This document shows, in pieces, positions 45,939 through 56,870 of a stretch of 64,000 nucleotides of DNA (positions are counted from its first letter, which is position 1; each line of letters begins with the position of its first letter). Source of the DNA: JBBEAM01 sp040882845 (lineage in GTDB: Bacteria > Pseudomonadota > Alphaproteobacteria > Kiloniellales > DSM-21159); assembly GCA_040882845.1 (NCBI GenBank), contig JBBEAM010000013.1, forward strand, positions 124,001 through 188,000. The letters are read 5' to 3'. Below the pieces are notes generated by a model. It was not told the DNA's origin. It made no database searches and was given only the letters and a program-made list of their open reading frames with translations. The translations under genes and the position numbers were made by a program.

Positions 45939-46361
45939 TCAGCGCCGCTCCGCCTCGACGTAGGCTCTGAAGCTGTTCAGGATGGCTTGCCAGCCGTCGC
46001 GCTGCATCTCGATGGGGTTCTGAGCTTCCGCATCGAAGACCGTCGTGACCTTTGTCTGGCTGCCCTCGGCGGTGAAAGTCGTGCGGGCCTTGCGGCCGTC
46101 GCTCATGGCGAGCGTCAGCGCCTTGCGCGGTTCGACCTCCTCATAGACCGCCTCGAAATCGAAGCCGAAACTGCCGTCCCTGGCTTCCATGCGCGCCTTG
46201 TAGGCGCCGCCCACCTTCAGGTCGGCTTCCGCACTCGGGCAGCACCAGTCGTCGGAAGCGAAGTTCCACCGCGTGATATCCGCGGGTGTCGTATAGGCCT
46301 CCCACACAGGTTCGATGGGGGCGGCGATCGTGGTGCTGATGGTGATTTTCTGATCGGTCAT
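45939..46361 (-). CDS. SRPBCC (AHSA1/START-like) protein
   Basis: 140-aa helix-grip-fold protein: ISTTIAAPIEPVWEAYTTPADITRWNFASDDW starts the domain and the long C-terminal helix ends in GWQAILNSFRAYVE. AHSA1-like proteins bind hydrophobic ligands in the central cavity; no catalytic site is recognisable. Second SRPBCC gene of the operon, 45 bp after the first. Confidence 0.88.
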   Translation of the reverse strand: MTDQKITISTTIAAPIEPVWEAYTTPADITRWNFASDDWCCPSAEADLKVGGAYKARMEARDGSFGFDFEAVYEEVEPRKALTLAMSDGRKARTTFTAEGSQTKVTTVFDAEAQNPIEMQRDGWQAILNSFRAYVEAERR

Positions 46362-46406
46362 CTGCGTGTTTCTCGTGGCTGAAATTGATCGGGCCGAGCC
46401 CGGAGC

Positions 46407-46850
46407 TCATGCCGCGATGTCGGGTTCGACGAGTTTGGCGAGCTTCCGCAAGGATTCCTGCCAGCCGAGGTAACAGGCCTCGGGCGGGATCAGATCCGGG
46501 ATATTCTCCTGAACCACGTTCATCTCCGTTCCGACCGAAACCGCCTTCAGGGTCACGGTCACCTGCATCTCGCCCGGCAGGTTCGGATCGTCGAAGCTAG
46601 CGGTGTAGACGAGCGTTTCGCCCGGAACGAGTTTGAGGTAGGTGCCACCGAAGGCATGGCTGTCGCCCGTAGTGAAGTTGCGGAAGGACATCCGGTGTCT
46701 GCCGCCTTCCTTCGCCTCGAGCTCATGGACCGTGCAGAGGAAGCCGAAGGGCGGCAGCCAGCTTGCGACGGCGTCGGCCTCGAGGAAAGCGCGATAGACC
46801 TTCTCCGGCTTGGCGGCGAAGACGCGATGAAATTTAACGGTCCCGGGCAT
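46407..46850 (-). CDS. SRPBCC (AHSA1-like) protein
   Basis: 147-aa helix-grip protein beginning VKFHRVFAAKPEKVYRAFLEADAVASWLPPFGF, with GTYLKLVPGETLVYTASFDDPNLPGEM and a C-terminal helix GWQESLRKLAKLVE. Only weakly similar to the neighbouring SRPBCC protein, so the pair is not a recent duplication. It lies 2 bp after a VOC gene in the same operon. Function unknown. Confidence 0.88.
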   Translation of the reverse strand: MPGTVKFHRVFAAKPEKVYRAFLEADAVASWLPPFGFLCTVHELEAKEGGRHRMSFRNFTTGDSHAFGGTYLKLVPGETLVYTASFDDPNLPGEMQVTVTLKAVSVGTEMNVVQENIPDLIPPEACYLGWQESLRKLAKLVEPDIAA

Positions 46851-46852
46851 GT

Positions 46853-47350
46853 CTAGGCCTCCCTTCGGGCAGCATCGGCCACAGCGGCTTCGAGGGCGGC
46901 GATGTCGATCTTCTGCATCGTCATCATCGCCTCAAAGGCGCGTTTAGCCTTGTTACGGTCGGAGCTCGTCGTCAGCTCCATCAGCCGCTTCGGCGTGATC
47001 TGCCAGGAGTAGCCCCAGCGATCCTTGCACCAGCCGCAATCGCTCGCCTTGCCGCCGCTGTCGACGATCGCGTTCCAATAGCGGTCGGTCTCCTCCTGAT
47101 TCTCGGTCAGCACCATGAAGCTGACGGCCTCGTTCGGCGTGAACACCGGACCGCCGTTCAGGCCCAGGTACGGCCGGCCGAGCAGAGTGAACTCGACGGT
47201 CAGTTCATTGCCCTCCTGACCGCCTGGGTAGTCGGTTGGGGCCGCGTTCACCCGGTCGACATGGCTGTCGGGAAAGGTGGCGGCGTAGAACTCGGCCGCC
47301 TTGCTTGCTTCGCCGTGGTCGAACCACAGGCAGGTGAGGAGGCCGGTCAT
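46853..47350 (-). CDS. VOC family protein (PhnB/Glyoxalase_6 type)
   Basis: 165-aa vicinal-oxygen-chelate protein. ATG 47350 overlaps the stop of the preceding VOC gene. Features are TCLWFDHGEASKAAEFYAATF, LTVEFTLLGRPYLGLNGGP, YWNAIVDSGGKASDCGWCKDRWGYSWQ. PhnB-type proteins are often mislabelled methyltransferases; the substrate is unknown. Confidence 0.88.
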   Translation of the reverse strand: MTGLLTCLWFDHGEASKAAEFYAATFPDSHVDRVNAAPTDYPGGQEGNELTVEFTLLGRPYLGLNGGPVFTPNEAVSFMVLTENQEETDRYWNAIVDSGGKASDCGWCKDRWGYSWQITPKRLMELTTSSDRNKAKRAFEAMMTMQKIDIAALEAAVADAARREA

Positions 47351-47778
47351 TGCGGCTCTCCTTGGCTCTTGGCGCCTTCGTAGTTGAGCATCCACGGTGT
47401 GCCGTATCTGTCGGTGAACATGGCGAAGCGCTCGGCCCAGAAGGTCTCTTCAGGCGCCATCTCGACCGAGAGAGCGTCCTTGGCCAGCGCGCTGTGGATG
47501 CGGTCGAACGCCTCGCGCGAAGCCGGCGCGATCGACACGCGGAAGCCCCGCGGCTTTTCGTACATCTCGCCGCAATTGTCGGAGGCCATGACCGTGGCGC
47601 CGCCCAAGGACATGCACATGTTCATGACCATGTCGTCGCCGCCGGGCATGCGGCTCTCCGGGCTGGGCGCGTCGGCGTTCCGGAAGACGCCATGGACTTT
47701 CCCGCCGAGAACGTCGGCATAGTGGGTCATCGCTTCGAGGCAGTTGCCTTTGAAGAAGAGGTAGATCGTCGGTTCCAT
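47347..47778 (-). CDS. VOC family protein (PhnB-like)
   Basis: 143-aa VOC-fold protein: IYLFFKGNCLEAMTHYADVLGGKVHG, MCMSLGGATVMASDN and ERFAMFTDRYGTPWMLNYEG. It is translationally coupled to the next VOC gene by a 4-bp overlap. Two different PhnB-like proteins in tandem suggest related ligands. Part of the TetR-controlled operon. Confidence 0.88.
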   Translation of the reverse strand: MEPTIYLFFKGNCLEAMTHYADVLGGKVHGVFRNADAPSPESRMPGGDDMVMNMCMSLGGATVMASDNCGEMYEKPRGFRVSIAPASREAFDRIHSALAKDALSVEMAPEETFWAERFAMFTDRYGTPWMLNYEGAKSQGEPQ

Positions 47779-47819
47779 TCAGATTTCTCCCTAGGGGGCC
47801 GTAGCGGGCTTGCCCCGAT

Positions 47820-48437
47820 TCACGCCGCCGCAGTGTCGATGGCGGCGGTACGCAGGGCTCCGCTGTATCTGTAGCTGCTGATGATGACGCCGGAGGACGC
47901 GGTTTTCGTAGTGACAAGTGCGAGTTCGCGCGGGCCGGTGCCGTCCGAATAGAAGCGTTTGCCCGCCCCCAATAAGACCGGGTAGACGAACAGCAGAACC
48001 TCGTCTGCCAGTCCCTGCTCGATCAGCATGGGCGTCAACGTCGAGCTTCCCCAGAGGATGAGGTCGGGCCCTTCCTGCGCCTTGATGCGGCGAACGCCGT
48101 CGACGATGTCCGCTCCCAGATCCTCGACCGGCCCCCATCCGAGGCTGTCCGGCCTGTGGGTTGCGACATACTTCGTCGCGCCGTTGAGTCCCTCCGCGAT
48201 GGGATTGTTCTCGACCTTCGGCCAGTAGCCGCTCCAGATATCGTAGGTGCGGCGGCCGAGCAGCAGGTCGAAAACCGTGCCGTGAGCCGCGAGGATGGTC
48301 TCTCCTACGGCCGGATCGGAATGCGGCCCGATCCAGCCGCCCAGTTCGAAAGCACCGTCTCTATCTTCGTTTGGCCCGCCGGGGGCCTGAATCACGCCGT
48401 CCAGAGAGATGTGTTCGATGATCCTGATCTTTCTCAT
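47820..48437 (-). CDS. dihydrofolate reductase family protein (RibD-C-like)
   Basis: 205-aa NADPH-binding reductase fold: RIIEHISLDGVIQAP opens the domain, LLLGRRTYDIWSGYW and LILWGSSTLTPMLIEQGLADEVLLFVYPVLLGAGKRF are the RibD-C/YwjB hallmarks. It is not the housekeeping folate reductase. Its start overlaps the TetR stop by 4 bp, so it is the first structural gene of the operon. Confidence 0.9.
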   Translation of the reverse strand: MRKIRIIEHISLDGVIQAPGGPNEDRDGAFELGGWIGPHSDPAVGETILAAHGTVFDLLLGRRTYDIWSGYWPKVENNPIAEGLNGATKYVATHRPDSLGWGPVEDLGADIVDGVRRIKAQEGPDLILWGSSTLTPMLIEQGLADEVLLFVYPVLLGAGKRFYSDGTGPRELALVTTKTASSGVIISSYRYSGALRTAAIDTAAA

Positions 48438-49078
48438 TCCGAATGTCCCCTTCGCTTCGTCGCGCCCTTGCGCCCGGCCGGCGCTGCGAACAGCAATTCG
48501 ATGTAACGCTGGAGGTGGTCGATGCTGGCGGCGGCGATCTCTGGCCCCTGTTTCGCCTTGGCCAGGATGAAGGCGCCCTGCAGGACGCCCTGGATGTGCA
48601 GGGCGAGACTCTCCGGCGTCCAGTCGCCGGCCGCGCCGTGGCGCCGCCGGGCGGCGGCGATGTCCGCCTCGAGGGTTGCGGCGTGTCCGCAGATGCAGGC
48701 GGCGCAGGCCTCGCGGATCTCCGGATGGGTGTCGAAGACCTCCTGCAGCGTGGTGCCGGCGAAGCAGGTGAACTCCGGCAGCGCGCCGCAGAGGATGGCC
48801 TTGCGGAAGTCGAGGTAGCCGAAGATGCGCGCGAGGGGATCCTCCAGGGCATGATAGGGCGCCTGTGCGAAGAGGGGCTCGGTGACCTCGCTCCAGTGCC
48901 GGGCGGCGGCGAGCGCCAGATCCTCCTTGGTTTTGAAGTGGTGGAAGAAGCTGCCCTTGGTCAGTCCGGCGGCCGCGCAGACATCGTCGATCCGGGTGGC
49001 GCTGTAGCCCTTGGTGCGGACCACCTGCAGGGCGGCGTCGAGGAGCCTGGTTTTGGAACTGTGCTGCGGCGTGTTCAT
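48434..49078 (-). CDS. TetR/AcrR family regulator
   Basis: 214-aa repressor, start ATG 49078; a longer in-frame reading would extend through the palindrome at 49089-49104 and is rejected. The DNA-binding part is LLDAALQVVRTKGYSATRIDDVCAAAGLTKGSFFHHFKTKEDL. Several cysteines lie in the ligand domain (CGALPEFTCF; CAACICGH). It heads the seven-gene operon and likely autoregulates. Confidence 0.92.
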   Translation of the reverse strand: MNTPQHSSKTRLLDAALQVVRTKGYSATRIDDVCAAAGLTKGSFFHHFKTKEDLALAAARHWSEVTEPLFAQAPYHALEDPLARIFGYLDFRKAILCGALPEFTCFAGTTLQEVFDTHPEIREACAACICGHAATLEADIAAARRRHGAAGDWTPESLALHIQGVLQGAFILAKAKQGPEIAAASIDHLQRYIELLFAAPAGRKGATKRRGHSE

Positions 49079-49088
49079 GCAGACACTA

Positions 49089-49104
49089 TACCCACTAGTT
49101 GGTA
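49089..49104. promoter_or_regulatory. candidate TetR operator
   Basis: A 16-bp palindrome TACCCACTAGTTGGTA with one mismatched pair lies 10 bp upstream of the TetR start. Position and symmetry suit an autoregulatory operator of the TetR family. Confidence 0.6.
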
Positions 49105-49260
49105 TGGTGTCAAGCGAAGCAAAGGCCCATCCCGCGCGGCGACGGCCGGGCGCCGTAAAACGCATTGGAAATCCAGGCGGAAGGCGGCTTGACGCGGGGT
49201 CTGCCGGCGGCTATAACCGCGCCCTTCCGAGACACTGTTCGAAACCAAGAAGGTCTTTCC

Positions 49261-49524
49261 ATGGCCAATCATCTCTCCGCCAAGAAGCGGATCCGCCGCA
49301 ACGCGCGCGCCTCCGAGGTCAACGGGGCGCGGGTCTCGCGCATCCGCACCGAGGTCAAGAAGGTCGAGCAGGCGATCGAGCGCGGCGACAAGGCCGCCGC
49401 GACGGAAGCCCTGCGTGCCGCACAGCCGGAGATGCACCGCGGCGTCAGTCGCGGCGTGCTCCACCGCAACACCGTGGCCCGCAAGCTGTCGCGCCTGTCT
49501 TCGCGCATCAAGTCGCTCGGCTAA
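49261..49524 (+). CDS. rpsT: 30S ribosomal protein S20
   Basis: 16S rRNA-binding protein of 87 aa. The start MANHLSAKKRIRRNARA is canonical, and GVLHRNTVARKLSRLSSRIKSLG ends the protein. An in-frame ATG 96 bp upstream is rejected. A strong terminator follows, and dnaA lies downstream. Confidence 0.97.
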   Translation: MANHLSAKKRIRRNARASEVNGARVSRIRTEVKKVEQAIERGDKAAATEALRAAQPEMHRGVSRGVLHRNTVARKLSRLSSRIKSLG

Positions 49525-49578
49525 GTCCAAGCGCGCGCTGCGCTGGCGGCAGCCGCCGCCACGCCGGGTCGATTATTC

Positions 49579-49612
49579 AAAAGCCGCTCTCCCGATTTCG
49601 AGGGCGGCTTTT
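49579..49612 (+). terminator. intrinsic terminator of rpsT
   Basis: A stem of up to 12 bp with one G-T pair (49579-49590 with 49601-49612) closes a 10-base loop; the 3' arm merges into TTTTT. The A-rich 5' flank makes it potentially bidirectional. Confidence 0.85.
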
Positions 49613-50139
49613 TCGCGTCTGGAATGGGCGCCGCGGTGCCCCGCCACTGTGCCGAAGAAGGCACACCGATCAAAAAATCGGCCGTTCTCTTTTCAGACCT
49701 GTTGTCTCTCCGGAAGGTGACAGGTAGATTACTGCATCGTTCAGACGAGGCGCATGACCAAGTAATTCTGCAGTAAATAGCAAATAAATACTGTGTACAT
49801 GCGTTTAAAACTTGAAGAATTGAATGAGCAGGGAGAGTACGGCGCGCAGTGAGGCGAGGTTCTAGCGAACTCAGTCATAGGCGCCGTAAAAGAGACCTCG
49901 TTCGCTCCTGAAAGTCCGATCTGAACGCGGAACTGCGCAGAGGGGGACACGCGCCATGAGCGGCCGTTCGCGGCAATCCGGCAGCACTGAAATTTCGGAA
50001 CGCTCAGCTACGACGGCCGTGCGCGGCATCTCCCAGAAAAGACCGCCCCATTCCGGCCCGGCAGGGCCAGAAACTCAGCACGTGAGAATCGCTGCCTGGC
50101 AGAGCGGTTCGACCGGCGACGATCGAGAGGAAGATAGAG
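49613..50139. other. rpsT-dnaA intergenic region
   Basis: 527 bp with an AT-richer core at about 49730-49830. The only 9-mer resembling a DnaA box (near 49793, in reverse) differs at three positions, so I do not call an origin. A 74-codon open frame (49956-50180) preceded by GAGGGGG overlaps the dnaA start but has no coding character. The dnaA promoter presumably lies here. Confidence 0.5.
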
Positions 50140-51579
50140 ATGCAACTTTCCACTCGCGATGTGCCGATGTCGGACTCTGAGAGCCGCGGCACACTGGACG
50201 AACCCTGGGCGCGAGTGCGCGGCCGTCTTCGCGCGGAGGTCGGCGACGCCGCCTTCCGCAGCTGGCTGAAGCCGCTGACCCTGGTGTCCCAGCGCGAGGG
50301 AACGATCCGCATGGCGGTGCCGACGCGCTTCATGCGCGACTGGGTGGCGGCCAACTATGCGGAACGCCTGCTGGGCCTCTGGGGCGAGGAATTCGACGAG
50401 GTCGCGAAGGTCGAGATCGTGGTGCAGCCCCCGCCGGCCCGTCCGCTGGAGAAGCAGCCTCCCAAGGAAGAGGGCGCGCCCTGTGCCAGGGCCGAGATGG
50501 CGAGTCAGGCGCCTGTCATTCCGGCACCCGGCGTCGCCGGCGACCGCAGCCAGGACATCTCGGCGCCGCTCGACCCGCGCTTCACCTTCGAGAACTTCGT
50601 CGTCGGCAAACCGAACGAACTCGCCTATGCCGCCGCACGGCGCGTCGCCGAGGCGCCGAAAGTGCCCTTCAACCCTCTGTTTCTCTATGGCGGGGTCGGG
50701 CTCGGCAAAACGCATCTGATGCACGCCATCGCCTGGAATATCCGCCAGACCTATCCGGAAAAGCGGATCATCTATCTCTCCGCCGAGAAGTTCATGTACC
50801 AGTTCGTGCGCGCCCTGCGCACCAAGGACACCATGGCCTTCAAGGAGCAGTTCCGCACGGTCGACGTGCTGATGATCGACGACGTGCAGTTCATCGGCGG
50901 CCGCGAGGCGACCCAGGAGGAATTCTTCCACACCTTCAACGCGCTGGTGGACCAGAACCGCCAGGTGGTGATCTCCGCCGACAAGAGCCCCTCCGACCTG
51001 GAGGGCGTCGAGGAGCGGATGCGCTCGCGGCTCGGCTGGGGCCTGGTCGCCGACATCCATCCCACGACCTACGAGCTGCGTCTCGGCATCCTGCAATCCA
51101 AGGCCGAGCAGTGCGAGGTCGAGATCCCCTCCAAGGTGATGGAGTTCCTGGCGCACAAGATCACCTCCAACATCCGCGAGCTCGAGGGCGCGCTCAACCG
51201 CATCGTCGCCCACGCCACCCTGGTCGGCCGCCCGGTCACCCTGGAGACCACCCAGGAAGTGCTGCACGACCTGCTGCGCGCCAACGACCGCCGGGTGACC
51301 ATCGAGGAAATCCAGAAGCGCGTCGCCGAGCACTTCAACGTCCGCGTCGCCGACATGCACTCGGCCCGGCGCGCCCGCAACGTCGCCCGGCCGCGCCAGG
51401 TGGCGATGTACCTCTCCAAGCAGCTGACCGCCCGCTCGCTACCGGAAATCGGCCGGAAGTTCGGCGGCAGGGATCACACCACGGTGATGCACGCCGTCAA
51501 GAAGATCGAGGAGCTGAAGCTGACCGACAGCGGCTTCGCCGAGGACGTCGATCTGCTGCGGCGGATGCTCGAAGGCTAG
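50140..51579 (+). CDS. dnaA: chromosomal replication initiator protein DnaA
   Basis: AAA+ initiator that opens the chromosomal origin. The 479-aa protein has domain I (WARVRGRLRAEVGDAAFRSWLKPL), a short linker, the ATPase domain with Walker A GGVGLGKTHL and Walker B MIDDVQF, and the DNA-binding domain IV ending RPRQVAMYLSKQLTARSLPEIGRKFGGRDHTTV. A second in-frame ATG nine codons later is possible. dnaN follows after 298 bp. Confidence 0.97.
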   Translation: MQLSTRDVPMSDSESRGTLDEPWARVRGRLRAEVGDAAFRSWLKPLTLVSQREGTIRMAVPTRFMRDWVAANYAERLLGLWGEEFDEVAKVEIVVQPPPARPLEKQPPKEEGAPCARAEMASQAPVIPAPGVAGDRSQDISAPLDPRFTFENFVVGKPNELAYAAARRVAEAPKVPFNPLFLYGGVGLGKTHLMHAIAWNIRQTYPEKRIIYLSAEKFMYQFVRALRTKDTMAFKEQFRTVDVLMIDDVQFIGGREATQEEFFHTFNALVDQNRQVVISADKSPSDLEGVEERMRSRLGWGLVADIHPTTYELRLGILQSKAEQCEVEIPSKVMEFLAHKITSNIRELEGALNRIVAHATLVGRPVTLETTQEVLHDLLRANDRRVTIEEIQKRVAEHFNVRVADMHSARRARNVARPRQVAMYLSKQLTARSLPEIGRKFGGRDHTTVMHAVKKIEELKLTDSGFAEDVDLLRRMLEG

Positions 51580-51607
51580 CGCCGGACGCTCCCGCGAACG
51601 AGCCCAG

Positions 51608-51631
51608 CGGGGCCGCTGTCAGGCGGCCCCG
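51608..51631 (+). terminator. hairpin after dnaA
   Basis: A perfect 8-bp stem CGGGGCCG/CGGCCCCG (51608-51615 with 51624-51631) closes an 8-base loop 28 bp after the stop. A T-run is lacking. Confidence 0.5.
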
Positions 51632-51693
51632 GCGGCTCTTGGGAAGGCTCCTGAGAGGGGCGCTTCGGAGTCCCTCAAAACCCCCGAAAAAGC

Positions 51694-51722
51694 TTACGTT
51701 TTCCGCCCTGGCGCGCTATAGT
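51694..51722 (+). promoter_or_regulatory. promoter of dnaN-recF-gyrB
   Basis: TTACGT (51694-51699) and TATAGT (51717-51722) are 17 bp apart in a locally AT-rich stretch, giving a leader of about 150 nt to dnaN. The remaining sequence to 51877 shows no gene. Confidence 0.5.
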
Positions 51723-51877
51723 CTGCCACCGTGTCCACCGGGCCGATTCGGCGCTTCGCCGAGGCGGTCGAATCGGGCGCGGGCAGCCCGAGCGGGGCTG
51801 GCCTCTTGGAGCTTCTCGAGGGGCCGTCCCGCCCGCCCAATCACAAGCTCATTTTCATGGTCTGATCCTGATTTGCG

Positions 51878-52996
51878 ATGAAACTGACGATTGAACGCGG
51901 AGCGCTCCTGCGCTCGCTCGCCCACGTACAGTCCGTTGTGGAGCGACGCAACACCATCCCGATCCTCTCCAACGTCCTGCTGGAGGCGGCCGAAGGGCGT
52001 TTGAGCCTGACCGCCACCGACATGGACCTGACGATCGTCGAGGAGGTTGAGGCCAATGTCGGCAGCGGCGGCGCGACCACCGCGCCGGCGCACACCCTCT
52101 ACGACATCGTGCGCAAACTGCCCGACGGCGCAGAGGTCGAAGTCACGACCTCGAGCGACGGCGGACAGATGACGCTGAAATCGGGACGCTCGAACTTCAC
52201 GCTGTCGACCCTGCCCAAGGAAGACTTCCCGGCCGCGGGGGCGAGCGACCTGCCGCAGTCCTTCGAGCTGCAGGCCGGCGAGGCCAAGAACCTGATCGAC
52301 CGCACCCGCTTTGCGATCTCCACCGAGGAGACGCGCTACTACCTCAACGGCATCTACGTCCACGCCGCCAAGAGCGAGTCCGTGGCGGTGCTGCGCGCCG
52401 TGGCGACCGACGGTCACCGTCTGGCGCGCTTCGAGATGACGCTGCCTTCCGGCGCCGAGGAGATTCCCGGCGTCATCGTGCCGCGCAAGACGGTCAACGA
52501 GCTGCGCAAGCTGATCGACGAGAGCGACGCGCCGATCGAGGTCTCCCTGTCGGAGACCAAGGTGCGCTTCGCCTTCGGCGATACCGTGCTGACCTCGAAG
52601 CTGATCGACGGCACCTTCCCCGATTACGAGCGGGTGATCCCCAGCGGCAACGACAAGGTCATGGAGGTGGACTGCAAGTCCTTCGCCCAGGCCGTCGACC
52701 GGGTCTCGACCATCTCCTCGGAGAAGAGCCGTGCGGTGAAGATGTCCGTCGCCAACGGCACGGTCACGCTCTCGGCCACCTCTCCCGAGAACGGCAGCGC
52801 CGAGGAGGATCTGGCGATCTCCTACGACGGACCTGAACTGGAGATCGGCTTCAACTCGCGCTACCTGCTGGACATCGCGCAGCAGATCGAGGGCGAGGGC
52901 GCGCAGTTCGCCATGTCCGACGCGGCCTCGCCGACGATCGTCCGCGACGTGGCCGACGCCAGCGCGCTCTATGTCCTGATGCCGATGCGCGTGTAG
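51878..52996 (+). CDS. dnaN: DNA polymerase III beta subunit (sliding clamp)
   Basis: Ring-shaped processivity clamp (372 aa), three-domain fold beginning MKLTIERGALLRSLAHVQSVVE with NTIPILSNVLLEA and ending SALYVLMPMRV, the ligand-pocket C-terminus. Length is normal. recF begins six bases after the stop and gyrB follows, a dnaN-recF-gyrB operon. Confidence 0.98.
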   Translation: MKLTIERGALLRSLAHVQSVVERRNTIPILSNVLLEAAEGRLSLTATDMDLTIVEEVEANVGSGGATTAPAHTLYDIVRKLPDGAEVEVTTSSDGGQMTLKSGRSNFTLSTLPKEDFPAAGASDLPQSFELQAGEAKNLIDRTRFAISTEETRYYLNGIYVHAAKSESVAVLRAVATDGHRLARFEMTLPSGAEEIPGVIVPRKTVNELRKLIDESDAPIEVSLSETKVRFAFGDTVLTSKLIDGTFPDYERVIPSGNDKVMEVDCKSFAQAVDRVSTISSEKSRAVKMSVANGTVTLSATSPENGSAEEDLAISYDGPELEIGFNSRYLLDIAQQIEGEGAQFAMSDAASPTIVRDVADASALYVLMPMRV

Positions 52997-53001
52997 GGAC
53001 T

Positions 53002-54186
53002 TTGGCGCAAGCGGGCACAGCAGCGGAGCTTGCCAGGACGGCGCCGCCCGCCCCGGCGGGACTCTGGGTGCGGCGGCTGATGCTGACCGCCTTCCGCAAC
53101 TACGGCGCGGCGGAGCTGGAGCTCGACGAGCGTCCGGTGGTGCTGCTCGGACCGAACGGCGCCGGCAAGACCAACCTGCTCGAGGCGCTGTCGCTGCTGA
53201 CCCCCGGCCGCGGCCTGCGCGGCGCCCGGCTGGAGGACCTGACTCCGCGCGGCCCGCGCAACGATACCGCGCCCTGGGCGGTCGCCGCCGAGGTGGCCAC
53301 GGCGCAGGGCGCGCGCAGCCTCGGTACCGGGCTCGACCCGAAGCAGCCCGAGGCACAGCGCCGGGTCGCCCGGCTGGATGGCGAGGCCGCCTCCTCCCTC
53401 GCGGCGCTGGGCGAGGTGCTGGCGGCGGTCTGGCTGACGCCGCAGATGGACCGGCTGTTTCAGGAAGGGGCGTCGGGGCGGCGCCGTTTCCTCGACCGGC
53501 TGGTGTTCGGTTTCGACGCTGCCCACGCCGGGCGCATCGCCGGCTACGAACATGCGATGCGCGAGCGTTCGCGCCTGCTCAAGCAGGGGTCGCGCGACGC
53601 GGCCTGGCTGGCGGCGCTGGAGGAATCCATGGCCGAGCGTTCGGTCGCCATCGCCGCGGCGCGCCGCCAGGCGGTGACCCGGCTCTCGGCCGCGGTGGCC
53701 GAAGGGGTCGGACCCTTTCCCCGCGCCCGGCTCGGCCTGCTCGGCGATGCCGAGGCCTGGCTCGAGGAGTTCCCGGCGGTCGAGGTCGAAGGCCGCATCG
53801 CCGAGGGACTGGCGGCGTCGCGCGAGAGCGATAGCGAGGGCGGCGCGGCGCGCGGCGCGCACCGCGCCGATCTGGCGGTCGCCGACCTGGCGAGCGGCAT
53901 GCCTGCGGAGCAGTGCTCGACCGGTGAGCAGAAGGCGTTGCTGATCTGTGTCGTCCTGGCCCACGCCAGGCTGCTGGCCAAGCAACGCGGCGCGCCGCCG
54001 CTGCTGCTGCTCGACGAGGTCGCCGCGCACCTCGACGGCCGCCGCCGGGAAGCGCTCTACGCGGAGCTGCTGGCGCTCGGCGCCCAGGCCTGGATGAGCG
54101 GGACGGAAGACAGCTTCTTTGCGCCGCTCGGCGGCGCGGCGCAGCGCTTCGCGATCGCCGGTGGCGCGCTGCGACAAACGACATGA
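53002..54186 (+). CDS. recF: DNA replication and repair protein RecF
   Basis: SMC-like ATPase that helps load RecA at gaps (394 aa). The Walker A motif is LLGPNGAGKTNLLEAL, the ABC signature STGEQKALLI and Walker B LLLLDEVAAHLD. The core begins MLTAFRNYGAAELELD. The start is uncertain: TTG 53002 leaves AGGGAC very close, while a GTG at 53067 would trim about 22 low-complexity residues. Confidence 0.95.
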   Translation: MAQAGTAAELARTAPPAPAGLWVRRLMLTAFRNYGAAELELDERPVVLLGPNGAGKTNLLEALSLLTPGRGLRGARLEDLTPRGPRNDTAPWAVAAEVATAQGARSLGTGLDPKQPEAQRRVARLDGEAASSLAALGEVLAAVWLTPQMDRLFQEGASGRRRFLDRLVFGFDAAHAGRIAGYEHAMRERSRLLKQGSRDAAWLAALEESMAERSVAIAAARRQAVTRLSAAVAEGVGPFPRARLGLLGDAEAWLEEFPAVEVEGRIAEGLAASRESDSEGGAARGAHRADLAVADLASGMPAEQCSTGEQKALLICVVLAHARLLAKQRGAPPLLLLDEVAAHLDGRRREALYAELLALGAQAWMSGTEDSFFAPLGGAAQRFAIAGGALRQTT

Positions 54187-54196
54187 ACCGAGGTCG

Positions 54197-56752
<2,556 letters not shown>

Positions 56753-56759
56753 AGCCTGA

Positions 56760-56788
56760 TCGGATCACACGGCTGCGGTGCGATCCGA
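56760..56788 (+). terminator. hairpin after gyrB
   Basis: A 7-bp stem TCGGATC/GATCCGA continues past one mismatch for three more pairs (56760-56770 with 56778-56788). No T-run. It lies 8 bp after the gyrB stop. Confidence 0.45.
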
Positions 56789-56827
56789 AACTCAGTCTTC
56801 TATGAGGATGAGATAAAACAGGATCCA

Positions 56828-56854
56828 CGCAATAGCTCGAATCGAGCTATTGCG
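56828..56854. repeat. perfect inverted repeat between gyrB and infC
   Basis: A 27-bp palindrome with 13-bp arms around a single A (56828-56840, 56842-56854) stands between the convergent gyrB and infC genes. It would form a strong hairpin in either transcript and most likely ends infC transcription, 17 bp past its stop; the downstream T-content on that strand is modest. Confidence 0.7.
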
Positions 56855-56870
56855 GGCGCGCGCCAAGCGG

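Noticed and set aside
49730..49830. Chromosomal origin next to dnaA
   Set aside because: Only one weak, three-mismatch DnaA-box-like 9-mer was found and no repeated element supports an origin.
49956..50180. 74-codon open frame with a GAGGGGG site before dnaA
   Set aside because: It overlaps the dnaA start, has a composition typical of chance frames and no recognisable family. Conservation would be needed to revive it.
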